Below, one piece after another: positions 25,601 to 38,498 of a stretch of 64,000 nucleotides of DNA (positions are counted from its first letter, which is position 1; each line of letters opens with the position of its first letter). Source of the DNA: Nymphaea colorata (taxonomy: Eukaryota; Streptophyta; Magnoliopsida; Nymphaeales; Nymphaeaceae); contig NC_045142.1 in the NCBI RefSeq assembly GCF_008831285.2, positions 997,001 to 1,061,000 on the forward strand, written 5' to 3'. Below the pieces are notes generated by a model that saw only the letters and a program-made list of their open reading frames with translations, was not told the origin of the DNA and searched no databases. The position numbers and the translations under genes are program-made.

Positions 25601-26442
25601 CATCTGCCTCAAGGCCTATGGCTATCTTGACTTGTAGAGAAAAACAATGCCCTTGAGAATTGAACAGCGTCAGTGTATTAAACAGGCAAAAGCTCGCTCT
25701 GACTTTGTGAACTTCCTCGGCCAAACACCTCAGTTGAACCAGGCTACCAGCAAGCTTTCTCACTGAGCATCATGTAACATTATGCAGAATGTAATGCCAG
25801 ATATCAAATTAGAATTGCACCTTGTAGTAACAAATAGAACCTCTACATTTTTACAATGATGTCTTGCAGTTTGGCGCTCCTCATGAGAGTTTACGTTTCC
25901 TTTCAGTACATGTTCCCCATGTGCTATATTGGTTAGAATCATGAAAAGAGGACGGCCCGCCATCAGAAAAGGTGTTGCACCAAGTGGAAAACAGGGAACA
26001 ATTTTTACTGCTCATCAAATGAGCACAGAACATCTCTTCTTTATTCCATTATATTTTGAAGAATAACAAAAACTCAACCATAGACAGAGACGCATTACAT
26101 TTAAAAAATGAAAATAAAAACAAAATAAAAAATTCAAGGCGACGAGTCATTTGTAGCAGGGTCACGCAAAAAATTCCTGCCGGGACCATCGCAGGAACAA
26201 CCTGAGACTAGACGGCTTTCCAATTTCCTCCTGAGGAGAGAGGATTTTAGGCATTTGAAGGGGAAAACCTATCACCACCACCGACTCTCAAGTCCACACA
26301 TCAAAGTTGCAGTTAATCACTGACACCTTAAAGGAACCTGATCGACTTTCGGTGGAGAGCATCCGTTACTCTGGAAGATCACCGCCACTGTTATCAGCAA
26401 ACAAAAAACTTTATATGCCAATTTATGGCTAATATACGAAGA
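22646..26442. other. Long AT-rich intergenic region, no gene seen
   Basis: No supported coding sequence in 3.8 kb. Minor structure: a two-copy ~25-bp repeat (ctgcatctatgcca-like) at about 23,519-23,562, and three dispersed copies of a motif like gctttgatgcgtacaagt near 24,152, 24,190 and 24,330. ORFs here are below 95 codons and lack family resemblance. Confidence 0.55.
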
Positions 26443-29400
26443 TCAGGAAACATAGACCGGACGCCTCCTGCCATCAAATCTCTCTCTCCCAATGCCATCA
26501 CGGATGATAGGCTTGAATAAACGCTCTATCTCGGCCTCGGATTGTAGCATAACTTTGAGCCTTCTCAGATCCTCTACACATTGGCCATTATCGAAGCATG
26601 AACCACAACCAATCTGATCATCAGGGTGGCCTTTCCTCTGACGTACAGATTGCCATTTTGACTGCAGATAAGTAAGAGACCTCCATGGTGGAAAAGACAT
26701 CGAATTCTGCTTCAGTGAGAACTTTCCAGCATCGACCATGGCTTGGAGAAACTGTTTCAACCTGGAGAAAGTGCCGACATAAATCACAGGAAGAGCATTC
26801 AGCATTGCATCATAGGATTCAGTAGCTCTTGCGATCTCAAAGTGACTGCGAAAATCAATTTCTATAATTATCCGTTCACAACTCCTGGAGTTCCCACTTA
26901 GGATAACATCAATATATTCATGATCACCTGAAAAGAACGAAGAAAAAAACAAAAAGATGATGAGACTCGTAAAAGAATCAGGGGAAGGAAGCAAGATGGT
27001 CTACGACAACAGAATTTTACCTCCAGGAACTTTACCAGAGGCCTCCCACTTGGAAGTGCATATGCTCGCATTATAACCAGAGAGCCTCAAAAGTTTAACA
27101 AGTGACCAACGAACGCAACTGCAATTGCATGGGTTGGCTCTCTTGTGTCGAAGATCAGTCTCACCAATAGAAAGAACGAGCATTCGTATTTTTCTTGATA
27201 AATCATCTTCCAACTGATCAGCCGAGTGTCTCAAGGACTGGTTATGAAATGAAAAAACAATGTTGTGAGCAATTGACAGTTACAAGATGAAGGCTAGTCA
27301 CTTATTCCGTAAATTTTGGCAGATCTGGAACAAAGTGGCTCAAGAACCACAATTGCTAGACAACCACAATTAATTTTCTACGAATCTCCCTTATAAAAGA
27401 TAAGGAAAACACCTAAAAAACAAAGATGTCCAGTTGTTTTCCTTAACCCTCTTTTTCTAAAAGCCATGCACAATTAATTTGGGAATCCAAGCAACAGAAA
27501 TCAGAAAACTTTTCATACATGTTATAAGGCTGGCTTTCGGAAACGCAACTAAATAAAGCAACACAATGTGCAAGCTTCATTGCCTGAAAAATGCTCATGA
27601 GAATAAAAATAAGTGGAAACAAGGCCATGACCTTTGCTTTTTCCTTTTGCATTCATAAAGAGGCAAAATATCCTAGGCACAACTGATCATCTGATGCTTC
27701 TCTTTTTGGATTCTGAGAAACTGAAGCACAATAAATCCTGAGAATGAGATTTACCAGGGCCAAGAGGACCTCACAGTCGAGAGGAATAGTTTGTGACAAC
27801 CACGTAATCCTTTTAGAAACTAGTAACAGGCATGACATAAATTATCATTCAACACATGCCTGTTCACCCTACATCATGTATGCAAAACCAAGCATCCAAC
27901 CTGTTTGGAGATTTCATTTAGAATTCTACTATTTACCATATTCACAGAAGCTACTATTTATTTCATACTGAACTTCATACATGGAATTCCCTTTCATATA
28001 TGACTGAGTTACTAACACAAGATGAAACAATATTATTTAACACATTGGTTAAAAAAGAGAACAATCAGGAAAATAAGACAATCAAACAGGTCCATTGACA
28101 TTCATGCCACAAGGATGACACAGCAGATACATGGACTAAATGGCCCCGATCAGTGTTATTTGTATCGAGGTGTATCGTATGATACGCATCATCTAGGTTG
28201 GCAAAACCTATAAAATATGCCTACGATACACAATTTTCACGTGTATCATAGGTGTATCGGCCATCAATACAGCTGCTAAGGTGCAATTTTTAAAAAAGAG
28301 GCATGGCAACCTTTTTTATTGATTTTCTTTTTTTAAGAAAGCCCCCTCCATTTCTAACACTTCTAAGTTCTAAGAGCTCTGGGGGAAAGAGTTTTTGCTG
28401 GTTTTGGAGAGAAATTGTCAATAAATAGTTGATTTTAGGGAAAATTCACCAGTTTCAAAGGAGATTTGCTCACAAAAAACTCATTCGTGTTTGGAAAAAG
28501 AGGGCTTTTGTGTTTCTTCTTCAATAATAGGTATACAATCTCTAAATTTCAAGATTTACATATATCTCTATTGTTTTCTAAAGTTTAACATAGGTTTCTA
28601 TTTATTTTATGAAGATATTTGTTTTTATTTTTTTAATGTGTTGTTAACATAATATGACTTATGAATGATGGAACCATGAATGATCATTATATGTGCGATA
28701 AATATTTTATATAGAACACATTTTTTATGATTTTTCATTATGTTTTCTGAATTTTCTCTATTTTTATTTTTTATGAATTAAAAAATAATTTTACGGTGTA
28801 TGGGTCGGCCCGACCGTTACACGTTACAATTATGCCTTTTACAACATTGGCTCTAATAGCATTAATAATGTGCAAGAGGATGTAACGCGAGAGATGAAAT
28901 AAATAATTCACATAGCCCGAAATGCAATCTAAACTACGGGCTTCTGATAAAATTACCATCTCATATGTTGACAAGCTTTACTCACAGGGGAAAAATGAAC
29001 TGAAGAGACACACAGACTGGTCCCTCCACGCATCCAAAATTGGGGCATGCCCACCAACGTAAAAAGCTTTCTGGTGTTTCCCTGGATCTCAACACACAAC
29101 TCTTCTTAGATTCTCAACAGCAATCGAGAACTAAGGAAGAGATCTAAAGAAATACAGTTACATCCTAAACAAAAATTTACAGGCCTGACGTCCATACAGA
29201 TTAAACTAAATCTGCAACCAGACTAGGCTGAACTTGAAAAATGGCACGACATGGGAAAACATGGGCCCAGCTCGTATCATAAAGCCTAAATGATGGTGTT
29301 GCCGCAGAAGCGATATAGGATTCTACCCTTTCCTTCTTTATTAAAAAATAAAGCAGACAAAAAGTCAACAGCGACAACTAATATGGAAGTTGATCGACGA

Positions 29401-29967
29401 CTAAAAAAAAGAACCAAGGCAATAACAGCCAAACACTATATATCCCACTAATATCAACCATAACAGTTATCAGAAATTATCTATTGATTTTCTATGGAAC
29501 TTCTAATCGTAAGAATCGCGCTTAAAATGCAGGCACCATTTCACAAGGAGTGAAACGACACAGATGGAAATGTAGATAATATATTCGCCACCTAAGTCCA
29601 CAATTAACCACGGAAAGACACTTGGGAAGAAAGAAAAGAAATCACATCAACATAATATCAATAGCTTTAAATATATTAAGAGTTTTATGGATGAAATTAA
29701 AATAAAGGGGAAAACATAATTTCAAAAACAACGTCCTCTAAATTCAGGCAATGTGCTTTCAGGGAAAAAAAGGAGACCTTCAGGCGTACTCACATAAATC
29801 TTCTTAGCACATTTTGAGAGATCCGTCCCGGAATCGCTGTCGCTGCTGCACCAAGACTCCTCACCGCCGCACCCGCTTTCCACGAAGTCCCTCACCAAGA
29901 TATCCAAGTCCTGCTCGCTCTCAAGACTTAAACCATCATTACCCTCCCTGCCCGTCGCGACCCACAT
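26443..29967 (-). CDS. DUF506 (PDDEXK-like superfamily) protein, 3 exons
   Basis: Exons 29967-29794, 27237-27021 and 26927-26443 join in phase through GTGAGT/CCAG and GTAAAA/TCAG splice sites to give about 291 residues. The N-terminal part has the family-typical acidic and serine stretch (residues ~20-58, CSSDSDSG). Exon 2 has the Cys-rich region CNCSC and NASICTSKWE. Exon 3 has the conserved core EYIDVIL, IIIEIDFRSHFEIARAT, LPVIYVG and FPPWRSLTYLQSKW. This order is diagnostic of DUF506 (PF04720), grouped with PDDEXK nucleases. No biochemical role is established here. The start chosen is the first in-frame ATG after an in-frame stop at 30094. It is uncertain because another upstream ATG opens an overlapping frame. 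Intron 1 is 2.56 kb and holds transposon-like DNA; intron 2 is only 93 bp. The C-terminal tail (RFDGRRRPVYVS) is basic. Confidence 0.9.
28151..28849. mobile_element. Possible hAT-like non-autonomous element in the DUF506 intron
   Basis: The left border reads cagtgttatttgtatcg. The right border, read on the other strand, begins caatgttgtaaaagg, so the ends form weak inverted repeats. The left end also contains a small palindrome (gtatcgtatgatac), and the interior is strongly AT-rich. Ends of the CAGTGTTG type are common in plant hAT-like MITEs. I could not find a clear 8-bp target duplication. Confidence 0.35.
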
Positions 29968-30191
29968 GTCGCCTGCCGGACCCCAAACCGTGCGACGGTC
30001 ACCATCGCCACCTCCACCACCCCTGCCACCGTCCCTCCGTCCCCTCCCGCCCAAGGCGGGGCCCCTGTTATAATCCCACGTCCCCAGCTTAACCTACAAA
30101 GGAACCCCCGCTCTATTCCTTCCGAGATCTTTGTTGGGAACCGAAATCCACCTTCCCTTTCTCCCAACAATTCCGTCTCCCCGATGAACAT
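29928..30191 (-). other. Upstream ORF overlapping the DUF506 start
   Basis: An ATG at 30191 opens 87 codons ending at 29928. It runs in a different frame and past the assigned main ATG at 29967. If the transcript starts near 30.5 kb without a leader intron, this ORF would be met first. Two readings are possible: a translation-limiting uORF, or an undetected leader intron or alternative first exon that makes this sequence part of the real protein N-terminus. Confidence 0.4.
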
Positions 30192-30302
30192 GGAGATCAG
30201 TTTTCCATCCCTGGAGACGAGAACAACCGTAACCCCCCTCCTCCGGGCACAAAAGAAAAGGGGAAAAAACCCGTCTCTGAGGGCACGCAATCGAGCGCAC
30301 TG

Positions 30303-30381
30303 AAACCCTAATCTTCCAAATTCTTTTGTTCCGTTCCTCCTACAGCGAACCGGATTGAGAGACAGAACTCAGAAACCCTAA
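30303..30381 (+). promoter_or_regulatory. Two telo-boxes in the DUF506 leader
   Basis: AAACCCTAA occurs at 30303-30311 and again at 30373-30381 on the plus strand, so it reads TTAGGGTTT along the minus-strand gene. Telo-boxes are known short elements near transcription starts of many plant genes expressed in dividing cells. Both lie between the TATA-like motif and the first exon. Confidence 0.55.
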
Positions 30382-30536
30382 TTTTTCTGGGTAGCCAAAT
30401 TCAATTCCTCATCGGTCCTCTTTTCTCGGAAGGAGAGGGAGAGGGAAGAAAGAAAGGACAGAGGCGATGGTCCGGAGGGCGAGGCGAAGGACCAGATACT
30501 CGACGGCGACGGGAGAGACGACAGGGAATCGGGAGA

Positions 30537-30543
30537 TTATATA
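30537..30543 (-). promoter_or_regulatory. TATA box of the DUF506 gene
   Basis: TATATAA on the minus strand, set in a GC-rich surround. It would place transcription start near 30,510, with a leader of roughly 540 nt before the assigned ATG. It is followed by a pyrimidine-rich leader (ctttctttcttccctctcc), typical of plant 5' UTRs. Confidence 0.5.
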
Positions 30544-30610
30544 GGGGAGGAACTTCGCGCCAGTTGACGAGAACCGATGCCCAAGATTTGAAAAATAACG
30601 GATGTGTCAC

Positions 30611-31490
30611 TCAGGCGGCTTTTGTTTATTTTCCTCTTCGCCTTCATGTTCTCCAAGGTTTTAAATGTTTAATAATAAAAACAAAAAGTTAAAATTAAAA
30701 AAAAAATATTTGGCATTGGATTGCAACTGAAAACCAGGTTTTGTAAATCCTAATTTTATCTTCAAAAATCTATTTCAAACATGTTTAAATGACATCTGTC
30801 AAAATCTAGTTTTGGATAAAACCTAATTTACAAAAGACATGAAAACCTGACTCTCCAAGAAAGTCTGACTTTTATCTCATCCCAAACTTTATCTTGTATG
30901 TAGGATTGGTTTTAAAAACAAGGTTTTAATCAGAATTTCATAAAAACTTGACTTTTAGAAAGCTATGCTTTTTTAGTCATTATAAAAAAAAAATACCATG
31001 TTTGAAATATAAAATGCATCATCCCCTTGGTCACTGATAAACAGGGAATAAAAACAATGAAAAATGATTTTTCGTAGATCTCCAGATGCAAGGGCAATTT
31101 CGTGATTTTATCGGAGCATACGGTTCGGGGCAATTCGGTATTAAACGAATTTTTCTTGTGTGGCAAGTTTGGACAGAAGGGTGAGGGTGTGGGTGACGTG
31201 TCATTGGTCCACGTCCGCCGAACTTGACGGAGTCCCAACCGGCGGACATGGGGCCCCTTCCTTGGCCAGTTCTTCCCCCCAAATATGGGCCCCACCGAAG
31301 CTGACTCGAGTGTCGGAAGACACCAGTGATGCTGTGGCAAACCAAATCAAATGGGCGTGCCTTGGTTGTGAATTAAAAAATATTTTTTAATAAATAAATT
31401 CACCTACAAAATTGTTTAAAGTTTAAAATTTTATAAAATCTTCTAAAAAGTTTAAAAAAAATCACACACATGCCGCTCTTGAATCTTTTA
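30611..31490. other. Spacer upstream of the DUF506 gene, no gene seen
   Basis: It has AT-rich sequence to about 31.05 kb, then a more GC-rich patch (31,100-31,340). ORFs in the GC-rich patch occur on both strands and show no family resemblance. Confidence 0.5.
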
Positions 31491-31495
31491 TCTAT

Positions 31496-31791
31496 CTATA
31501 TATATATATATATATATAAAAGAAATCCTTTCATTATTTTTTTGAGCTTCGTCTATTCACAGCCATAATGCATTGGGTAGATGTGATTCAATATTTAGGT
31601 GAAATTAAATACAAAACAAAATTACTTACCCATCTAATCTAATGAGGTTCGGTTACCAAATCTATCATCATGAACGGTTTAAAAAAATAATGAACATTTT
31701 CATATATTAGTTTATACATTTTTTTTTCAAAAAACTATTCATATGCTTAATATGAACAGTCCTATTAGATGATTTTGAATGGTCAGAGTCG

Positions 31792-31836
<45 letters not shown>
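31496..31836. repeat. Two (TA)n microsatellites
   Basis: Perfect TA runs at about 31,497-31,520 and 31,793-31,836. ORFs rich in alternating Ile and Tyr here are translations of the repeat. Confidence 0.95.
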
Positions 31837-31838
<2 letters not shown>

Positions 31839-32218
31839 CAAATAAACTGAATAAGATTGTCGGCTTAGGATTAATGTCTTAGTCTTCTTGATGTATCGTG
31901 TAGTTGATATAGAACCACTTGCTAGAGTGTTTTTATTGCAAAAACACAAGCAGTTTGATTTCTATTTACCACAACCACCCTTCAAACGGTCTCTATCAGT
32001 TGAAAACTCGCAGCTCAGCCTGAAGATCGGCGTTGATCAGTTTCTTTATGGTTTCGAGATCCATGAACTCGATTAGCCAATTTTGCACGTTCCAAGCTCA
32101 GCTCATTGGCAGGTTGGCCAACTCGGTTCACCCCAAGTCATCAATCGTAAGCAAGCAGTACCAAAAAAAAAAAGGGTTGTTGGTTCATCTCATTATTCCT
32201 CGTGACAGACGGATTATA

Positions 32219-32375
32219 TGTATGAGAAGTCAACCTCCTAATCATCTTTTTCATATTATCATCATCGTCATCATTCTCTCTCTCTCTCTCTCTCCCTATA
32301 TATATATATATATGAGAAGTCAACTTTCACTCAAGACTCTTAATCATCTTTATCATATTATCATCATCGTCATCA

Positions 32376-32395
<20 letters not shown>
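32219..32395. repeat. ~93-bp tandem duplication with CT and TA tracts
   Basis: tatgagaagtcaac, then aatcatctttttcatatta, then tcatcatcgtcatca and a CT run, occurs from 32,221 and again from about 32,312. The second copy has a short insertion (ctcaagactctt). The (TA)n of the first copy leads directly into the second, consistent with microsatellite-driven slippage. Confidence 0.9.

Positions 32396-32453
<58 letters not shown>
32376..32453. repeat. (CT)n-(TA)n-(GA)n inverted microsatellite
   Basis: A CT run (32,376-32,397) passes through tatctatc into a TA run (about 32,404-32,434), then into a GA run (to 32,453). The CT and GA arms are complementary and TA is self-complementary, so nearly the whole 78 bp can form one hairpin or cruciform. 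Confidence 0.95.
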
Positions 32454-32879
32454 GAGGACTAAATCAACTGTGTGTGTGTGTAGAGAGAAAGAGGATTTAG
32501 TATCATGACTTACATTTTGAACCAAGTAGCTTGTGCAACAAGTTGAGCCAACTCGAACTTGTTCGGTTAACCGTAACTCATTTGTAAACGAGTCGAGCTC
32601 AAGCTTAACTAAAAAGTTCAACTTATAAAGGAGAACTCAACTCGATTAAGCTCAAGTAAACTAGTTTAATGTAGGTTTTCTTTTTCTGTAATTTTCAAAT
32701 TTGAAACCAAAGAAAGACATCAAGTCAAACGATGAGCTGGTAAATAAGATTAAACAAGTGAAGCTCAAGCCACAACTTGAGATATTAAATCAAGCTCAAG
32801 CCAACCTTATACAGCTCGAGCTGAGCAAGACAGGAATGAAGCCAAGTCGACATCGACTCAGCTGGTGTACAACCCTAAT

Positions 32880-33480
32880 TGTAGGACCAATGGTCTGAAC
32901 AAAGTGACAGTTTATACAATTTGGAAAGGCACAACTCACTTTCGGCATCAAGGGTGATGAATTGAGATCAAAACGACCAGACTTTTAAAGATTACGGTAC
33001 AGGACCACTCCCCTTATCAGCGTTGCATGCATACTGATGTTTCCGTTTGCACAGAAAGGAAGTTGTGTGACTTGACCTGCATTCTTGCTATGCTATGACA
33101 TGTTGGCCACATATAAGCGTGTCATGTTTCATGCTTGTCCTTTCCTATTGGCATTTACAATATGATAATGTGTAAGATTGTCAACCTCTGCATTATATTT
33201 GGCCTTAAGCCAGTCCTAACCATATGGGTATAGGGATCAATAGGGATATTCCCTCTCGTTGCCCATCTAGAGCCCGCCGCGTATTACAGCAAAAAAACTT
33301 GCCTAGGTGAAAGCCAAACCTGCCCTTTAAATATTTTATTCTTGCTAAATGAACAAGCATATTCCCTTCCCAATAGGAACCTACACTGTGATGACGCATT
33401 ATGGTGAAATCATTTAGAATATAATAAATAATACTTTACTTTTAGTTCTCATATATATTAGCTGACATTTAGTCATTTAG
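32880..33480. other. Spacer, no gene seen
   Basis: No gene, RNA or repeat recognised between the microsatellite cluster and the CT/GT repeat. Confidence 0.5.
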
Positions 33481-33481
33481 A

Positions 33482-33520
<39 letters not shown>

Positions 33521-33523
33521 TGT
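33482..33523. repeat. Compound (CT)n(GT)n microsatellite
   Basis: About 11 CT units followed directly by about 10 GT units. Confidence 0.95.
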
Positions 33524-34213
33524 AAAGAAATAATATAATGCAGGAAGGCGCAAATACCATCCGACGCATGTTACCTTTCTATTTCTCTGTCGCGATACTT
33601 ATAAAAGCACTCTGGTCCTTAGAGGACTTTGTGCATTAGAATAGTGAAACCCCAGCTATTGACAGTACCACTTTTGGCCGCCAATACCAAATAAATGCTA
33701 TGACCTCACCAAATTCTTATGCTTGTGATTTCCATTCTCCTTAAATAAGGCACCGCCGAATTAGTTTGACCAAAATCCAACACAACTCATAAACTCGTGT
33801 ATTTCAACCAATAGCTCCCACTTAACACCCAAGTCTATGGCTGGATAAACATTACCGTACTCAAGAATGAGGAACTAAGTAAGAATAAACTAATGCTATC
33901 AAGCTCGCAGTAGTAATATAAGAAAACACAGGTAGACAAGATTGTCTTGTCAAAGTGGCAGAAAATCTAGAGAAAAAGCATGAAAAAAATATGAAAAAGC
34001 AATAATATGGCATCTCAATATGTTGAAATGCAAAAGGTACCATGATTGATGACGTAAGTCTAAATATGCATACCATGATACATATAACGATTGGCAGCAA
34101 TAGCTACTCCAAGGAATAGATCAACATTTTCATCCAGTCAGTCATTGTTATCAACATCATCATCCAGTTAGTCATTGTTAAAAGGACACCAGAAGAGTGG
34201 CAGCCATCAGCAT
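33524..34213. other. 3' flank of the PSF2 gene, no other gene seen
   Basis: Lies downstream of the minus-strand PSF2 stop codon. A 30-bp direct repeat (catccagtcagtcattgttatcaac, then catccagttagtcattgtt) occurs at about 34,132-34,180, probably in the 3' UTR. No polyadenylation signal was assigned with confidence. Confidence 0.5.
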
Positions 34214-37200
34214 CTATCGAGGACGCAGAGTACGCTACACGACAAAGGGAAAGTATGGTCAGCTGTGAGGAATTTGCTTGGTTAGGAACATGATGCACGT
34301 TCCCACAGTAACCACATGTCTTCTATCACGTAAATTTAAAGTTCACAAAAACCAAATGAGTGCAAAATAATGCAAGTGCACCACTATGTACCAATAGCCA
34401 AGGATCATGATGTCTATAAAATTTGATGCCAAGAACAAGCAATTGGGAAGGGGAAAGAAAAGGAAAGAAATTATATGAAATATGATACCTAATGAAGCAC
34501 AAGTTCTTACTTCTTAGCAACGAAATAAAAGATGTGAATATGGTCTCAGTGCTGTATCAGTTTGGTCACTGATATAGGAGATCGGCCTATATGCATTGCT
34601 GCATATCGGCTTGTATGCCCTATTTATAATTTTTAAATGCTATAAAATATTTTAAATTAATTTAAAAATAAGAACAATCTAAACCCGTATTGGCCAAGTA
34701 TCACCTTGGCAAGGGCCTGATATGATGTGTATTGGCTGATATGGACTGATATTAGCAACACTGGTGGATACAGAAATTTACTGGCTAGCAGTCATGTAAT
34801 TCAAAGATTGTGCATTATTGGTAAGTGTCCATCAGACTAAGTTTTGGTGTACAAAGATGATATATTTACCCGATACATTTTTGGAATATATGAAAGTCCA
34901 TAGTTATTCTAGTTGTGATGTGCACCTTCTCGTAATTCTCTAATATGTTCATTTCTACGGACAACCTAGACATGAACAAACAGTGGATACCTGGCCTAAT
35001 CAAAATTTAAATCATGAAAGTGAAACCCCAGTCAGGAAAGGGGAAAGAAGTAAAGTGAAACTCATATTAGGAGTGACAAATAATCATTACGATATTAACT
35101 ATCTAACTGGCCTACAAATATATACAGAAGAAGATGGTAGAAATTCATGATGATGAAAGATTGTATGGCCCCAACAATGAAACAGAAGAGAATGCTGGTT
35201 CATAATAACCAGAAAAAGATGGAGTTGCTTGCGCCATAAAAAAATAAAAAGGAAAAACCATCTCCTATGATCCAAAGAAACAAATCAAGCATCAAAGGTA
35301 GGTCGCGCTACTCTGGATAGGGCACAAATCACTTTTCAGGCCATATTTCTGCTTCTCTTTATCAAGCCCAACCATTTCAGCTTTACCAGTAAATGACAGA
35401 CACCAGAAGAAGCTTAGGGAATAGGGAGTGAAAGGAAAAATTGTTTGCAAGCAGAAAATTCATCTGCCATTGTAAATTAATCTCCAGGATTGATATCCTT
35501 TCTGAGAAAAGAAAAAAAGATAAGAATCCTCAGTACTTACACGTGGAGCATTATCAGCTACTCGTGGCCTGTTATCTTGTGACGTTGGTTGGTGTATCAT
35601 CTCAGGACTGTCATGTTTATAGAAAGCCTGCAAAGCTCTGATGATGAAAGGACGTATTATGTTCACTTCCATTGCAGAGAGATTTTTTAACTGCATAAAA
35701 TAAACAAATCCAAGGTGAGCATAAGGAATTAGGAAAGATCCACCTGAACTAGCAGAGATAGAGACAAGAAGTCATCCTTGAAGAAGGAGCAATAGCAAAT
35801 TTCCAATTTGTCCATTAGTTATTAGTTCCAAGCTCATTAGCATGAGGTAGAGTAGTCTGATTTTACGTACACAATATGTTCCTCAAGAGATACAAAACAA
35901 CATTATGATGCTGCTCACATATTAAAAATTCAGTTTGTTATAATTCAAGGGTGCATTATCCAATTGTGCACTGATCTCTCGTTCGTTTACCATTATAAAT
36001 CAGGATCAAGATATGACAAACTAAAGGGCTCTTTCACAAAAAACTGATTAATATAATGCAGTCAGAAGCACAAAGTGATTATCCTAAAGCATAGATGAAA
36101 AGATATGTACTAGAGGAATTTGGCACAACTCAGATTCAAGGGATAGTAAACTATCATATTGTCCAGGGTTTTCTAACTAAATAATGGCATTAAGTTGTGT
36201 TGTCCAATAACGCTTGGTTAAGTTGTCCATAAGGACCAGCATGTCAAGGTAGAACCCGCAAACTGTGACAACCTGCTATGCTGAGATTTGCTGGGCATCA
36301 TTACTGGTAAAACTGAGTATGTGCAGTACATGAAATCAACCGTGTGACAGAAAAAGTTATTACCTTCACAGCATGAGTACGATCAGAAATTGTAGCTAAG
36401 CCATTCTCAACCTTGTGAAATCTAACATTTCTGATGTCTTCCAGTGCAGATCGTACCTATCATGAAGTTGAATTAGTACATCCTCCACAGAACCTAAAGA
36501 CAGAATTTACCAATAAAAAAGAAAAAAGTAAACAAGGATAAAGAGAACAGTCAAACTGTGGAGCTCACCAAACACATTTCTGGTATGTCATCATGAGCAC
36601 TGATGTTCAGATAGATATTTCCCACCAAAAGGTGCAAAAAAGCTGTAAGAATCCCTGTACTAATATTGAAAGAAAAAGGAAAAAGTGCAGATGGCGTACT
36701 AATCAAACAATAGCCTTGAAATCTCAACATAATGAAAAGGCAATGGCTGGAATTCCCTAGGGGACTCGCGCTCAGCATCCAAGACATGTGTCAATTTTTC
36801 TGGTCCAGATATCAAAAAACAAGGAAAAGTAAATCATCCTGTAAACGTATTGATAAAATGATTTGTAAATAGTAACAAAACTTGATTGGAATCTGCTACG
36901 CCTACGTGCTATCCAGTGAACACTTTTTCCTAGTCTAAATCTCAAAATCTACAAGCAACCCTAACAGAAAGCAAAGATTTCCAAGATAAACTGTAAGCAA
37001 CATATTATACAGCCAGCTATGAGCAAACCTTCTGTTGTTTCTGTCTGTTGAGAAAATCGTGGAACAGCTCATGACAAGTATGAAAAGATGAACATATTTA
37101 GTTACAAGAAAAAATTGCTCAAGGTTATACTAGAATTCATCTCTGCTGAAAGTGTCAAATGATTCTAAGGGTAGTGGATTTTAGGTCACATTAGACCCAA

Positions 37201-38460
37201 ATGAAACTAGTCATGTAATTAATGTGCATAGAATATATGGGCACATTAAAGTTGTTGAAATATAAAAATAAGGGAGCAGAAAAGCATGAGCATAGAAGTA
37301 GGAGATCAAACAATACAAGAGTCAGGACTCAGGAGAACACAGTTGTACAAAATCTAGTGTAAGTTGTTCTACTTCTACCAATATAATGGTATCTACACAT
37401 TTCCAAAATGAATAAACATGTCCCATGACACATATTTTCAAATGACATGCAACACTACACATGTCCGTACATGTGTACAGTTGACTTGATGTTCCTCAAA
37501 TGTGACAACTACATATAAAGTCCAATACATAAAGGAAAGTTATTTAACTACGCAGGAAGTTACAACATCTCAAGAAAAGCATTAACTTTCAATAATCACT
37601 TTAACCATATGTGCATTGTAGTAGGCAGTACTTTGAGAACACCTAATAGGGTTCAACAAGCAACATCAAGCACATATGGACATTTAAGGCTATCAAAACA
37701 TGCCGCAAGCTATTTCAGCAGAAGCATAGTTTGTCTCTGCAGATACTATCTCTTGTCATGACAAGAGGCATGCATCATGTGAATTGTGAATCAACTTAGA
37801 ATAACAAGCAATTGATTAACATAAAATCCTAAATGTGCAAAGCTGCTGACAATAGTAGGCAACTGATTTGACTTACCATATGCATCTTACTCTTTGATTA
37901 GATTCTATGCATCATAGTATGTGCACTCCTAGCACACTTACATTCAGAAGATAGAGTGTTTTTCTGGCCTTTAACAAAATTGTTTGCATTACTGAGAGGT
38001 TGATAACCCTCCAGGCATAGTTGGCAAACTCGGCGATCCCACTCGGGAATCACCCGAGTCGGAAAGGGGTCATTCACTTAGTGGGTCACGGGTTAGGACC
38101 CCAGTGATCCACACCAAGAATTGGCTGAGATACGGCTGACTAGGCCGAGATACGGCTGACTCTTTTGACTCAGCCGAGTCAAGTCCAATTTGAGTTTTGG
38201 CGATATAAAACTAAGTTAATGATAAAAATTGATTTCGATTCCATTTTTCTTTCTTGCATCAATATGGAAAGATCAAAAAAAGGAGGAGGCTGAATTGGTT
38301 GATTATATATATGTATATACAAGACCAAAAAAGGAGGAGGTTGAATTGGTTGGTTGTGTATATATATATATATATATTCCTTTATGATGGACGGCAGACC
38401 ATTTGTTGGGGGCTTTTGCCTTTTTGACAACCCCCAAGCCTAAGACCTCAAACCAGCCTC

Positions 38461-38498
<38 letters not shown>

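Noticed and set aside
31707-32621. ORFs rich in Ile-Tyr and Ser-Leu repeats
   Set aside because: Translations of TA and CT microsatellites.
36551-36787. 78-codon minus ORF as an independent gene
   Set aside because: It spans PSF2 intron 4 and parts of exons 4 and 5 in mixed frames. The spliced PSF2 model explains the conserved blocks.
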